Made by a program: the position numbers and the translations under genes
DNA from: Bacillota bacterium
GTDB taxonomy: Bacteria; Bacillota; Clostridia; Lachnospirales; Lachnospiraceae
NCBI GenBank assembly: GCA_023413555.1
Contig: JAEZPG010000096.1
Coordinates: forward strand, 62,001 to 126,000
Direction of reading: 5' to 3'
DNA: 64,000 bases
Notes under the pieces: generated by a model
Told to the model about the DNA's origin: nothing
What the model saw: only the letters and a program-made list of their open reading frames with translations
Database searches by the model: none
Part shown: piece after piece, positions 18,159 to 28,194 of the stretch
How the letters are laid out: each line of letters starts with the position of its first letter
Numbering within the stretch: the stretch's first letter is position 1

Positions 18159-18366
18159 GTACATAAAGCCCTCTATTAGTTATACTTTTCTTGGGTACAA
18201 TGACAGGGGTTATGGTAATGGAGGAAATACTAGAGTTGTGCAAACAAAGCTCCAAGTTTTACAATTATCTTTACACCATCTGCTAGAATGGGTTAATATC
18301 TAGTTAAATAATTTTTTGAGAGAATAATATATGTTATACTGTTACATATTATAAGGAGGATACACT

Positions 18367-19101
18367 ATGTATTTATACTGGCTAGCACCTATTTTATGTG
18401 GAGCATTAGGTTTTGGTCTTAGCTTTCTGGTAAAGCGCTATATATCTAAACTTTCTCAAACTAAGCTGTTAGATAATTTACTACTTTCCGATAAAATAGT
18501 TCAGGCAATCGATGATGGTATTGGTCGAAAGATAGTGGAACTGACACAGGATACCAGAACAATACAGGAGGTGGTAGATTCTTATATTGGTAAGGAGGAA
18601 AGAATTGTTGCTATTGACAATAGCAGTAGAAAGCTGGCGGGGATTATTACCCTTGAACTTAAGGAAAGCCAGATTTCAAGTATCATATTAGAGGAGATTA
18701 AACGAGTTTTAGTAGAGAAGATTAAGCTGGGTTTCATAACTGGCCTCATGAATGGGAATATATGGGAAACAGTAGAGGAACCTATGAAGAAGGCTATAGA
18801 TAACTACCTGGATGAAAAATGTCAACCTATGGTCGAAGAAAAAATAAAAGAACGGCTTATCACTCTATCTCAAAAAAGAATGTACGATCTAGGGGAATTA
18901 TTACTGGAGAATCGACAAAAAATTACGGATGTGAGTTTGGAGATATATAAGAATAATATTAGTGATTTAACAAACCAAATTCTTACTCAGATTGGCCCTG
19001 TGGATGAGGTATTACACAAACAGCTTCTTTTGATGCAGATTGGGCTTACAGGATTTGGAGTGATTAGTGCCCTTTTGTCAATGCTCTTATTAGTTTTTTG
19101 A
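18367..19101 (+). CDS. Membrane protein, possibly DUF445-like
   Basis: A 244-residue protein with one membrane helix at each end (about 4-22 and 222-243) and a long, charged, mainly helical middle. This layout and the helix periodicity are like DUF445/YheB family proteins, but the match is weak. AAGGAGG lies just before the ATG. The next gene is a P-type ATPase 235 bp downstream. No function can be given. Confidence 0.6.
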   Translation: MYLYWLAPILCGALGFGLSFLVKRYISKLSQTKLLDNLLLSDKIVQAIDDGIGRKIVELTQDTRTIQEVVDSYIGKEERIVAIDNSSRKLAGIITLELKESQISSIILEEIKRVLVEKIKLGFITGLMNGNIWETVEEPMKKAIDNYLDEKCQPMVEEKIKERLITLSQKRMYDLGELLLENRQKITDVSLEIYKNNISDLTNQILTQIGPVDEVLHKQLLLMQIGLTGFGVISALLSMLLLVF

Positions 19102-19336
19102 AGAGGAGTTGGTCGTCACCTATCATTAGATTTATATTAGAAAGATGGTCATTTTATTGTAGTAATGGTAAATGAATGCTATAATTTTGCTTGTCTATGT
19201 AAAATCTTTTAGATGGTGATTATTTTAACAATGAAGAAAAGCCAAATATAGGTCAGATGATTACATAGTATACAGAAGAGAAGATCCAATAGGAGTGTCG
19301 GTAAAGCATTTACAATTATGAAGGGAAGGAGTACAT

Positions 19337-22021
19337 ATGAAAGCATATGGTTTAAATGATGCCCAAGTTCAGGAATCTAAGGAGAAGTTCGGTGACAATT
19401 CCATTTCAGAGCAAAAGGGAGAGAGTTTTTTTGAAAAGCTAGTTGGAAACTTTAAGGATCCAATGATTATTATCTTATGTGTTGCACTGTTAATAAATGT
19501 AGTCTTTGTGGTTTTAGGGGAATCCCATTGGTATGAAGCAGTAGGAATTGCTGTAGCTGTATTATTGGCTACTTTTGTATCCACTTTTTCTGAATACCGC
19601 AATGAAAATGCATTTCAGAAGCTTCAAGAAGAGGCTTCACGAATTTTCTGTAAGGTATACCGTAATGGAGAGATTGTTCAGATACCAATCAATGATATTG
19701 TGGTAGATGATTGTATTCTATTACAGTCAGGGGACAAGATTCCAGCTGACGGTATTATTATTGATGGAATACTTAAGGTGGATCAATCTGTATTAAATGG
19801 AGAGAGTAAGGAGGCTTCAAAGGAGGCTATCCCTGAGAATTATGTAGACACAGATGAAAACATTAATTTTCTCAATCCTTATAAAGTATTCAGAGGTTCA
19901 GTAGTATGCTCTAACAATGCAGTTATGCGAGTTACTACTGTTGGTGACCATTCTGTGTATGGAGAAATTGCTAAAGAGCTTCAGGTAGAAGAGGATAGAG
20001 ATACCCCTCTGAAAGTCAAACTTAAGAAATTAGCTCTTGGCATTAGTAAATTTGGTTATATAGGTGGTATAGCCATTGCTATAGCATTTATGCTACAGAA
20101 TATGTTCTACGATGGTAGTACGATTTCGATTGCCCATGTTAGTACCTACTTTAATGATTGGGGAATTGTAATCAATGATTTTGTTCAAGCTATTATGTTG
20201 GCGGTTATCATTATAGTTATGGCAGTTCCAGAGGGACTTCCATTGATGATTGCCTTGGTATCTGCTTTAAATATGGGCAAGATGCTAAAGGACAATGTCT
20301 TAGTTCGTAAGATTGCAGGTATTGAAACTGCTGGTAGTCTAAATATTCTATTTAGTGATAAGACGGGAACTATTACAAAAGGTAAGTTAGAGGCAGTTAT
20401 TTTTGTGGATGGGCAAGTCAATGAATATCACAATTACAATGATGTTGTAGACGAATTAGGAAAAGTTTTGTCATTTTCTATACATTTTAATACTGATGCC
20501 GTAATTTCTGGTGATGAAGGTAATTTTAAAGTGATTGGTGGAAATGCTACTGAGCGCGCTATATTAAATTATGTCGCAAAGACCAGAAACAACATGGATG
20601 TTCAAGTGGCTACAGTAAGTAACATTCCATTCAACAGCCAGAATAAATATTCAGCAACTTCCGTGACTGGCGATAGAAATATTACATTGATTAAAGGGGC
20701 TCCAGAGAAGATTCTGGAAAGATGCCGGACTTATTATGATCAACAGGGCAACAAGGTTGTATTGACGGATAAGGCAAAGTTGGAGGACAAGATTAATGAG
20801 TTGGCTGGCCGTGCGATTCGTGTATTGGCAATTGCCACATCTGATAATCAAATTGAAGGTGAATCCCTTCCAGAAGGAGATTGGACACTGGTAGGTATTA
20901 TTGGCATCAGAGATGAAGTCAGGCAGGAGTCTATTGCGGCTATAGCAGAGGTACAGAATGCAGGAGTGCAGGTGGTAATGATTACCGGAGACCGTATGGA
21001 TACGGCTATGGCAATAGCAAAAGAAGCTGGTATCATACAAAATAACACTGATTTGGTATTGACCTCTGATGAACTTGCTAATATGTCTGATAATGAAATC
21101 AAAGATCAATTGAAAAAAGTTCGTGTTGTAGCACGTGCTCTTCCTAGTGACAAGAGCCGTTTAGTTAGATTGGCCCAAGATATGAATCTGGTTGTTGGTA
21201 TGACTGGGGATGGTGTAAATGATTCGCCTGCCTTAAAGAAAGCTGATGTTGGATTTGCTATGGGTGGAGGAACAGAAGTTGCTAAAGAAGCGAGCGATAT
21301 AGTTATTCTAGATGATAACTTTAGTTCTATTGATAAAGCAATTCTGTATGGTAGAACAATATTTAATAACATTCGTAAATTTATTGTATTCCAGTTAACC
21401 ATTAATGTGAGCGCTGTTCTAATTTCCTTTGTATCTCCATTAATAGGGATGAAGAACCCTCTGACAATTATTCAGATTTTATGGATCAATTTGATTATGG
21501 ATACTCTGGCAGCTCTAGCCTTTGGAGGGGAACCAGCCTTAACGAGATATATGAAGGAAAAGCCAAAGAGAAGGGAAGAGAGTATTGTCAGTCCTTGCAT
21601 GTGGAGTGGTATTTTAGTAGGAAGTATATGGACCTTTATCTTAAGTATGTTGTTCTTAAAGCTTCCGCTCATTGCTGATGTATTCCGTGTAGATGAGGTT
21701 GGTCACCACGACAAGTATCTATTTACTGGCTTTTTCACGTTTTTTGTTATGATAGCTGCATTTAATGCATTTAATGCAAGAACAGCAGAAACCAATCTGT
21801 TTGATCATATTAAAGAAAACCATGGTTTCTGGAAAGTTATTGTACTTATTGTTGTCACGCAGATTATTATGACATATGTGGGTGGTCAAGTTCTTAACTG
21901 CTATGGATTAGTATTGAAAGAGTGGTTATTGGTAATTGGTTTGGCGTTTACCATCATTCCGATAGATTTAATCAGAAAAGCTATTGTGCGTAAAAAGGAT
22001 ATAGGCTGTACTAATGAATAA
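19337..22021 (+). CDS. Calcium-type P-type ATPase (P2B/PMCA-like)
   Basis: An 894-residue cation pump. In order: actuator motif NGESKE (TGES-like), membrane helix 4 with VPEGLPL, the ion-binding signature of P2-type pumps in the PMCA form, phosphorylation motif DKTGT with Asp341, nucleotide-binding KGAPEKIL, hinge TGDGVNDSPALKKADVGFAMG, then helices 5-10. The membrane helices contain the Asn/Asp set expected for Ca2+ transport (INLIMDTLAALAFG). It should export Ca2+ at the plasma membrane. GGAAGGAG precedes the ATG; a terminator follows. Confidence 0.92.
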   Translation: MKAYGLNDAQVQESKEKFGDNSISEQKGESFFEKLVGNFKDPMIIILCVALLINVVFVVLGESHWYEAVGIAVAVLLATFVSTFSEYRNENAFQKLQEEASRIFCKVYRNGEIVQIPINDIVVDDCILLQSGDKIPADGIIIDGILKVDQSVLNGESKEASKEAIPENYVDTDENINFLNPYKVFRGSVVCSNNAVMRVTTVGDHSVYGEIAKELQVEEDRDTPLKVKLKKLALGISKFGYIGGIAIAIAFMLQNMFYDGSTISIAHVSTYFNDWGIVINDFVQAIMLAVIIIVMAVPEGLPLMIALVSALNMGKMLKDNVLVRKIAGIETAGSLNILFSDKTGTITKGKLEAVIFVDGQVNEYHNYNDVVDELGKVLSFSIHFNTDAVISGDEGNFKVIGGNATERAILNYVAKTRNNMDVQVATVSNIPFNSQNKYSATSVTGDRNITLIKGAPEKILERCRTYYDQQGNKVVLTDKAKLEDKINELAGRAIRVLAIATSDNQIEGESLPEGDWTLVGIIGIRDEVRQESIAAIAEVQNAGVQVVMITGDRMDTAMAIAKEAGIIQNNTDLVLTSDELANMSDNEIKDQLKKVRVVARALPSDKSRLVRLAQDMNLVVGMTGDGVNDSPALKKADVGFAMGGGTEVAKEASDIVILDDNFSSIDKAILYGRTIFNNIRKFIVFQLTINVSAVLISFVSPLIGMKNPLTIIQILWINLIMDTLAALAFGGEPALTRYMKEKPKRREESIVSPCMWSGILVGSIWTFILSMLFLKLPLIADVFRVDEVGHHDKYLFTGFFTFFVMIAAFNAFNARTAETNLFDHIKENHGFWKVIVLIVVTQIIMTYVGGQVLNCYGLVLKEWLLVIGLAFTIIPIDLIRKAIVRKKDIGCTNE

Positions 22022-22042
22022 TTAAATAAATGATATGATTTT

Positions 22043-22117
22043 GACTGTCGTACTAACATGGCGAATTTTCTCTATATTGTAGAGAAAATCAAAGGTTTAG
22101 TACGGCAGTCTTTTTTG
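22043..22117 (+). terminator. Two-tier terminator after the P-type ATPase
   Basis: Outer stem GACTGTCGTACTAA (22043-22056) with TTAGTACGGCAGTC (22097-22110) and six T. An inner hairpin ATTTTCTC/GAGAAAAT (about 22065-22089) sits in its loop. Confidence 0.85.
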
Positions 22118-22273
22118 TTGTAAGGTTAATAACATGGGAGGTAATTCTAACTTTTGAGTATATGGATATATAACTAAGTTATTACAGTAAAAGAGGACAT
22201 TTATAAATGTAAATTGTAAAGCATTTCCAATAGTGATAATGTAAGGATACGTCGTGCGATAGGAGATATATTT

Positions 22274-23557
22274 ATGCTTTTATATATTGGGAATCAAGAG
22301 GAATATCATTGTCTGCAGGAGCTATCAGATACGTTGCAGCAACCTATCTGTATTATCCCAGCTCCAGAGAATCCAAAGGAAATTCTAGCTAGTGCAAAAG
22401 CACAATATTCCTATTACATTGTGAATATAGGTAGTTATGGGGATAGACAGAAGGAATTGATTATTGCTCTTAAAGAATTGTTGGGAAGTATAGAAGGAAA
22501 GCTGATTCTGTTGGCTGTAAATATGACAACTGAGACACCAATGATTACGGAGTTAATGTATGCAGGGTTTACTAATATTATTTTTGGTAAATCAACACCT
22601 GATTTATCTTCCGTACAAGTAAAACAGGGAATAGTAAATGCAACATCAGAAAGAACAGAATTTGGAGATACGGAACCGTTTTTCTGTAATGGGCCAACTA
22701 TGGGGAAAAGACCTACCGAGTTTATGAGAGGAGAGTATATTTCATGTGAGCCAAGTCTAAGCGGTGACAATTCAAGTACAATTTCTCAAAATAAACAATT
22801 ATCAAAAAAGCATTTAATAAACAAGTGGTTTGTAGTAGGTGGAGCCTGTATCCTTGTATTCTTTATTGCGTTAATGGTTGTTTATCAATTGCTAGTTGCA
22901 AAACAAGGAAAAAGTTTGAATTATACTGAGGAAATTGTTTCCTTAGAGGAGAGCAAGAAAAAGGAGAAGCTTATAGCACCGGCTAGTACTGATATGATGG
23001 AAGCAATGAGTGACTACCTGCATACTGAGCAACCAGCAGTTAGTAAGCCTCCTGCATCAATTCTTCCTGATTTAGAGGGAGAATTATCAAAATCAGAAGT
23101 ATTAGTAGAACCAAAGGAAGCAGAACAATTGAAGGAACCAGAAGAATTTAATAAGCCAGAAGTGATAGAGAAGGATGATGCACAAGGAAAAGTACTAGAT
23201 GGGGATGAAGTATCAGGTAAGGAGACTAAGAAGGCTGGTAGGGGGACCAAGAAAGCTAGTAGGAATATTACGAAAGCACCTATAGTAGAGAAAGAAGAAA
23301 GTGATTCAATTGAAATTCAATCCATCTCCCTACCTTTATCAATTCGTATGGTTACAGGAAAAAGAGCTACCTTACTTCCAAAGTGTAAACCAGAAAATCC
23401 AAATAAATCATCATTGTACTGGCACAGCACAAATAACCAAATAGCTACGGTAACGAACGGAACAATTAAAGCCATCAAACAGGGAGTTGTATTTATCACG
23501 GTGGAAACAAAAAGTGGGAAGAGTGCAGAATGTAAGGTAGTTATAGCAGATCAGTAA
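22274..23557 (+). CDS. Single-pass membrane protein with extracellular Ig-like (BIG2) domain
   Basis: A 427-residue protein. Residues 1-125 form an alpha/beta region reminiscent of a receiver-like fold but without a clear phosphoacceptor set. One membrane helix lies at about 184-207. A 130-residue linker rich in Glu, Lys, Pro and Ser follows, then a BIG2-type bacterial Ig domain (about 350-427; ends with STNNQIATV and GTIKAIKQGVVFITVETKSG). The likely topology is N-terminus in the cytoplasm and Ig domain outside. It lies 23 bp before a second gene for a secreted Ig-like protein. AGGAG precedes the ATG. Confidence 0.75.
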   Translation: MLLYIGNQEEYHCLQELSDTLQQPICIIPAPENPKEILASAKAQYSYYIVNIGSYGDRQKELIIALKELLGSIEGKLILLAVNMTTETPMITELMYAGFTNIIFGKSTPDLSSVQVKQGIVNATSERTEFGDTEPFFCNGPTMGKRPTEFMRGEYISCEPSLSGDNSSTISQNKQLSKKHLINKWFVVGGACILVFFIALMVVYQLLVAKQGKSLNYTEEIVSLEESKKKEKLIAPASTDMMEAMSDYLHTEQPAVSKPPASILPDLEGELSKSEVLVEPKEAEQLKEPEEFNKPEVIEKDDAQGKVLDGDEVSGKETKKAGRGTKKASRNITKAPIVEKEESDSIEIQSISLPLSIRMVTGKRATLLPKCKPENPNKSSLYWHSTNNQIATVTNGTIKAIKQGVVFITVETKSGKSAECKVVIADQ

Positions 23558-23580
23558 TTGAGTCATATTATGGAGGGATT

Positions 23581-26148
23581 ATGAAAAAAAGATTAATAAA
23601 GATTGTAGTGTTAGTCATGTTTGTTTTTTTGGTGAATGGGAGGAGCATTACATGTCAGGCAGCCAGTAATGTTAAAGTAAGTACATTTGATGATTTACGT
23701 AAATATCTAGGAGAAACGAAAGATTATATCATTACAATTGCTTCCAATATTGAGATAACGGGTAAGTTAACCGTGACAGGAAATAAGAGTATAGTTGGTA
23801 ACGGTAAATGTTTATATAGAGGGACTTCTTATACCAGTAATTACCTTATCGTCATTAATGAAGGAGCATATTTGAATATAATATCCAATCTATATTTGTC
23901 TGGTAATTCAGATAAAATTAAGATTCCGACTAAGCCTTTAATTCATGTGGGAAAGGGGTCGGTTTTGAAACTAGGTGAACAAGTTAATCTTTATAAGAAT
24001 TATTCGAATAATTCAGGTGGAGCTATCTGTTGCGAAGGTACAATGTACATACAGGGAGCCAACATTTATAATTGCCAATGCAATACAAGTGGAGGAGCTA
24101 TACAACTTAGAGAAGGCACTAAGTGCTATATGAGTGCAGGAAGAATTTATAGCAATAAAGCTTCTGATAATGGTGGGTCAATCGCACAAAATAAGGATAG
24201 TACATTTGAAATTTCAGGTGGTTTAATTGATAGTAATACCTGCTTAATGAAGGGAAATGGTATCCTTATAAGAGGGACATTAATTCTTAAAGGAGAAGGG
24301 CAGATTAGTAAGAATAATGATGTCTATATTGATACCAGTGGGTTGGTTCAAACTGGGAATTGGAGTAAACCACATACTATAGCCCTTACCTCTTATCCAC
24401 AGGTTGGTAAAAAGCTTGTTTCTAACGGTAAAAAATATAAGTCATATTTTATATGGTCCCAGAAGCAAGAAATGACAATAGCTAGACCAATCTGTATTGT
24501 TGGCGATAATCTTGTGGTTGGGGCATACTATCCAATCAATTATTACACTGATTCAGCCAAAAAGAAATTATATGCAACTCAGAATAAGCTTTATGGAAGT
24601 GCACTAGTCTTACTGGATAAAGGACCAGTATTGACTGGCTACACCTTTAAGGGGTGGTTTACAAAACCTACAGAAGGCACTAATATGACTGGTGCCACCT
24701 ACCTCAATAATGTTGCTTTGAATGTCTATTCTCAGTATTCAGCTAATAGATATGAAGTTTCATATCAATCTCAAAATATAGTTATACGTAAGGATAGAGT
24801 AATATATAATACAAAGTATGGAAGTCAGCCAGTTATCACTATGGATAATTATAGATTTACGGGTTGGTATCTTGATAAAGCATGCACTAAATTTGTTACT
24901 TCTGATACAATTGTTAAAACAGCAGCAAATCATACCTTATATGCAGGGTGGAAGCCTTTAAGTTGTCAGGTATCTTTTGATGCGACTGGTGGAGAGGTTA
25001 ATTTAAAGAAAAAAGAAGTAATATACAATGATAAATATGGAACCTTACCAAAACCATATCAAACAGGTTATGAATTTATAGGATGGTACACCTTAGAAAA
25101 AGATGGAAACTTATGTGATGAGAATACCATTGTTACTAAATCATCTAACCATACCCTATATGCTAGGTGGAAACCAAATGTTTATATGGTTACGTGGGAC
25201 TCCTTGGGTGGAACAGCAAGCTTTACATTTTCCAATGTCACATATGGAACAAGTTATCATACTATCCCAAGTGTAACCAAAGTGGGGTATCATCTAGATG
25301 GATGGTATACTGAGCGTCAGGGTGGGAAAAAATGTGATGAGAGTACAATTGTAAAAACAGCAGCAAATCATATCTTATATGCTAGGTGGATCAAAGATAA
25401 GGAGATAGTGAAGAATACTATCTTTATAAAGAAGATTTATATTACTGGGATGATGAACTATTATAAGGAGAAGCAAAGTATTAATACAAGTGGGGCCAAA
25501 CTAGTAATAGAGTATTCCAATAATACCAAAAAGACATTATATAGTGGATGGACTATAGATGGTTATAAGAAGACATCAGGACAGAGGTATGTAGTATTTC
25601 GATATGGGGGAAAGAGCTGTAAAGTAAAATGTACTTGGTTAACAACAAATGATATAGCCAAAATTAAACCAACGAAACAGAAATATTCAGGATATATTGG
25701 TGATAAATCTTCAATCAACTTTTCTTCATATAAAGAGCAATTGGTGCTAACATATAAAAGTAGTAATTCTAGGATTGTTAAGGTATCAAAAACTGGAAAG
25801 CTGGAGTTTAAAAAATCAGGTACTGTCAATATAATTGTGACTATTCGTCTAGGTAGCATCTCAAAGAAATATAATATAAAAATTGTGGTTAAAAAACCAA
25901 CCCTAGTTTCAGGACACTCATATGGAGAGAAGTGGAATCAACTACAATTTAGGGCTTATTTAAAGGGATCAAAGAAGAAGCCAGTGTATCTAAGCTCCAA
26001 TTCAAAGGTAGCTAAAATAGATATAAAGACTGGAAAGCTATCTGCTATAAAGACTGGTAAGGTTACGATTACAATAAAAGTAGGTAGTTATCAAAAGAAG
26101 TATAGAGTGATCATAAATAAGTCTGCCAGATTTATTATTGTTGAATAA
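23581..26148 (+). CDS. Secreted surface protein: beta-helix-like region, InlB-type repeats and Ig-like domains
   Basis: An 855-residue protein. A signal peptide (about 1-28, ending CQAAS) precedes a beta-helix-like region (about 60-260) with GGAI and NNSGG turns, as in pectate-lyase-fold adhesins. Three to four InlB-B/Flg_new repeats follow (about 345-605), each with a G-Y/W-x-x-x-G-W-Y/F-T core and ending TLYARWKP or similar. Two BIG2-like Ig domains make up the C-terminus (about 690-850). No LPXTG, S-layer homology or dockerin is seen, so it is released or held by its Ig domains or by partner proteins. Operon with the preceding Ig-domain membrane protein (23 bp gap). Confidence 0.85.
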   Translation: MKKRLIKIVVLVMFVFLVNGRSITCQAASNVKVSTFDDLRKYLGETKDYIITIASNIEITGKLTVTGNKSIVGNGKCLYRGTSYTSNYLIVINEGAYLNIISNLYLSGNSDKIKIPTKPLIHVGKGSVLKLGEQVNLYKNYSNNSGGAICCEGTMYIQGANIYNCQCNTSGGAIQLREGTKCYMSAGRIYSNKASDNGGSIAQNKDSTFEISGGLIDSNTCLMKGNGILIRGTLILKGEGQISKNNDVYIDTSGLVQTGNWSKPHTIALTSYPQVGKKLVSNGKKYKSYFIWSQKQEMTIARPICIVGDNLVVGAYYPINYYTDSAKKKLYATQNKLYGSALVLLDKGPVLTGYTFKGWFTKPTEGTNMTGATYLNNVALNVYSQYSANRYEVSYQSQNIVIRKDRVIYNTKYGSQPVITMDNYRFTGWYLDKACTKFVTSDTIVKTAANHTLYAGWKPLSCQVSFDATGGEVNLKKKEVIYNDKYGTLPKPYQTGYEFIGWYTLEKDGNLCDENTIVTKSSNHTLYARWKPNVYMVTWDSLGGTASFTFSNVTYGTSYHTIPSVTKVGYHLDGWYTERQGGKKCDESTIVKTAANHILYARWIKDKEIVKNTIFIKKIYITGMMNYYKEKQSINTSGAKLVIEYSNNTKKTLYSGWTIDGYKKTSGQRYVVFRYGGKSCKVKCTWLTTNDIAKIKPTKQKYSGYIGDKSSINFSSYKEQLVLTYKSSNSRIVKVSKTGKLEFKKSGTVNIIVTIRLGSISKKYNIKIVVKKPTLVSGHSYGEKWNQLQFRAYLKGSKKKPVYLSSNSKVAKIDIKTGKLSAIKTGKVTITIKVGSYQKKYRVIINKSARFIIVE
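24751..25392 (+). repeat. Tandem InlB/Listeria-Bacteroides-type repeats within the secreted protein gene
   Basis: Three protein repeats of about 70 residues have matching ends (IVKTAANHTLYAGW, IVTKSSNHTLYARW, IVKTAANHILYARW). The DNA copies have diverged but share stretches such as ACAGCAGCAAATCATA at about 24920 and 25359. Confidence 0.8.
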
Positions 26149-26208
26149 GCGCTTTTCAACAAATATTTTTTAAAAAAATGTTTATACTAGCAATGAGGTG
26201 AATAACTT

Positions 26209-26349
26209 ATGTTGAGAGAAGAGAAGAAGGCGCAAAAGAAAGAACAGGAAGAATTTAATTCGGTGACTGCCAAGCATAAGGTGGAGAATCAAAATCAGAC
26301 TCATAATTCCAGAGAGGAAGGAATAGGACCGATTAATCAGAAAAGATAG
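26209..26349 (+). CDS. Small charged hypothetical protein (46 residues)
   Basis: The ATG at 26209 follows GAGGTG at 9 nt, and a rho-independent terminator starts at the stop codon, so this short frame has full gene signals. The peptide is hydrophilic, rich in Lys, Glu, Gln and Asn, with no membrane segment or Cys. It lies 60 bp after the surface-protein gene and may have its own promoter. I do not recognise a family. Confidence 0.6.
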   Translation: MLREEKKAQKKEQEEFNSVTAKHKVENQNQTHNSREEGIGPINQKR

Positions 26350-26380
26350 GAGGCTGTCGCTTTGGCGATAGCCTTTTTCT
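26350..26380 (+). terminator. Terminator of the 46-residue gene
   Basis: GGCTGTCGC (26352-26360) pairs with GCGATAGCC (26365-26373), followed by five T. Confidence 0.9.
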
Positions 26381-26527
26381 ATAGTTAAAGTTACAGCACT
26401 CTAAGTATTGTAACACTAAGTAACATAATATTACTATTATCTTTAATATTTGACTATACAGAAAAGCTATAATGTCATATAATGGATAATGAATTGTACT
26501 ATTTTATGGATAAGGGAGAAAATTAGG

Positions 26528-27496
26528 ATGCCCAAGGAATTGATAAATTTACTTTCAGGACACAGAACTTTTATTCAGACACATAATTTTCCTGATGCTG
26601 ATGCTCTAGCATCAGCTTTGGGTTTACAGGAATTCTTAAAGTATTATGGAATAGAAACTACAATCTGTTATGATGGAAAGATTGATAAATTAAGCACGAA
26701 ACGGATGTTGAAAACCTTCCGAATAGAGATACATTCTATACATGAAATTCTAGACATGAATGAGGAAGATTACATAGTTATGGTTGACACTCAGAAATAT
26801 AATGCTAATTTTACTGATGCTATTGGTAATGAGGTGGCTTGTATTGATCATCATCCAACCTTTATAGGATGTGAGTATTTATACCGTGACATACGTATTG
26901 TAGGGGCATGCTCCAGTATTATCGCTAGCTATTTTTTTCAAGAAAATGTACCATTGAATGCTAACCTTGCAACTGCTTTATTATTAGGTATAAAGATTGA
27001 TACTTTAGATTTAACCCGTGGTGTCACAGATTTTGATATAGATATGTTTGCATATTTATATAAGAATGCTGATAAAGAAAAGTTTCAAACAATGTTGAAA
27101 AAAAGTATGGAGTTTGAAGATTTGCAGGCGTATGGAGCTGCTATTGAATCTATAAAAATATATAATCGTGTAGGTTTTGCATATATTCCGTTTAACTGTC
27201 CGGATGGATTGGTTGCAACAATTTCTGATTTTATTTTATCATTAAATGTGGTGGATATTGCAGTAGTATATGCATTACGACAGGATGGCATCAAATTTAG
27301 TGTAAGAAGTGAGATTGCAAAAGTAAATGCTGGGGCTTTAGTAGCTAAGGCTTTAAATGATATTGGTAATGGTGGTGGACATGCCAGTATGGCAGGAGGA
27401 TTTATTAGTATAGAAAAAGCACATAAATTTGGTGATCAGATCGATTATGAAATAAGAAGACTATTTTTAGATACATTGGAAACCAAGATGGAGTAA
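26528..27496 (+). CDS. DHH/DHHA1 family phosphoesterase (NrnA/RecJ-like)
   Basis: ATG 26528 follows AAGGGAG; 322 residues. The DHH domain shows QTHNFPDADALASALG (motif I), VDTQ (motif II) and CIDHHP (motif III, the DHH site). A DHHA1 domain ends with GNGGGHASMAGGF. Family members degrade short RNA oligonucleotides, pAp or cyclic dinucleotides using Mn2+. No membrane segment is present, so this is a soluble NrnA-like form. Which substrate is used cannot be told. It is a single-gene unit. Confidence 0.87.
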   Translation: MPKELINLLSGHRTFIQTHNFPDADALASALGLQEFLKYYGIETTICYDGKIDKLSTKRMLKTFRIEIHSIHEILDMNEEDYIVMVDTQKYNANFTDAIGNEVACIDHHPTFIGCEYLYRDIRIVGACSSIIASYFFQENVPLNANLATALLLGIKIDTLDLTRGVTDFDIDMFAYLYKNADKEKFQTMLKKSMEFEDLQAYGAAIESIKIYNRVGFAYIPFNCPDGLVATISDFILSLNVVDIAVVYALRQDGIKFSVRSEIAKVNAGALVAKALNDIGNGGGHASMAGGFISIEKAHKFGDQIDYEIRRLFLDTLETKME

Positions 27497-27768
27497 TATA
27501 GAATCAGTGATAAATTACAAAAAGTGGATAACTATAATTAATTTGATGATATAATATGTAAATATATGTATATTTTTATAATATAAATATAGGTTGGTCA
27601 ATATATGTAAAATTCTTCCACAAAAAAATGTGCATAGAGTGGATAACATGTAAAAGTTTTCCATTATTATAGTGAAAGGAAAAGATTACTTTTTAATGTC
27701 TCCCTTTTGTATGGAAATTTAAGATATGGTATATACTTATTGTGCAAAAACAATAAAGGAGATATTTT

Positions 27769-28086
27769 ATGCCTAATCTTATTTGTAGCGTTGAAAATTG
27801 TTCCTATAATACTTCTCATCTCTGTGATCTGAATAAAATACACGTTTCTGGTAACAATGCGGTAGAAAGTCATTCTACTAGTTGCAGGTCTTTTGTAGAT
27901 CGGCGGGACACTTTTAGTAGTTACGTAAGTTGTGAAAATCCTTCAGAGAGGACAGATATTGAATGTGAGGCACAGAATTGTACCTATAATATCGATTACC
28001 GCTGTCACGCTGAGGGCATTGACGTATGTGGATGTGGCTCTCATAGTTCAAAGGGCACGGAATGTGCTACATTTGGACTAAAGTGA
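27769..28086 (+). CDS. DUF1540 domain protein with two Cys repeats
   Basis: A 105-residue protein with two copies of the DUF1540 pattern: C-x5-C-x-Y-N then C-x4-5-I-x-V (residues about 4-27 and 64-87). There are 13 Cys in all, suggesting metal binding or disulfide cross-linking. The family is common in Clostridia and some members are spore-associated, but function is unknown. AAGGAG precedes the ATG and a terminator follows, so it is monocistronic. Confidence 0.85.
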   Translation: MPNLICSVENCSYNTSHLCDLNKIHVSGNNAVESHSTSCRSFVDRRDTFSSYVSCENPSERTDIECEAQNCTYNIDYRCHAEGIDVCGCGSHSSKGTECATFGLK

Positions 28087-28099
28087 TAGATATAGTAAG

Positions 28100-28134
28100 A
28101 CAAGGAGACATTCTGGCATGCTCCTTGTTTTTTT
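28100..28134 (+). terminator. Terminator of the DUF1540 gene
   Basis: ACAAGGAG (28100-28107) pairs with CTCCTTGT (28121-28128), followed by a T-run. Confidence 0.9.
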
Positions 28135-28194
28135 GTTCAATATTGTTTAGAATATTAGAAAACACCTAACATACACATTGAAAGGATGGATGAT

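Noticed and set aside
18159..18366. Short Gly/Asn-rich frame around 18193-18303
   Set aside because: No start codon with a ribosome site and no recognisable family; probably chance.
20651..21109. 152-codon frame on the - strand
   Set aside because: Antisense to the P-type ATPase catalytic domain, which is clearly the real gene.
23581..26148. Possible CRISPR or DNA tandem array because of regular spacing
   Set aside because: The periodicity is of protein repeats about 70 residues long with diverged DNA; no short identical repeats with unique spacers exist here or elsewhere in the window.
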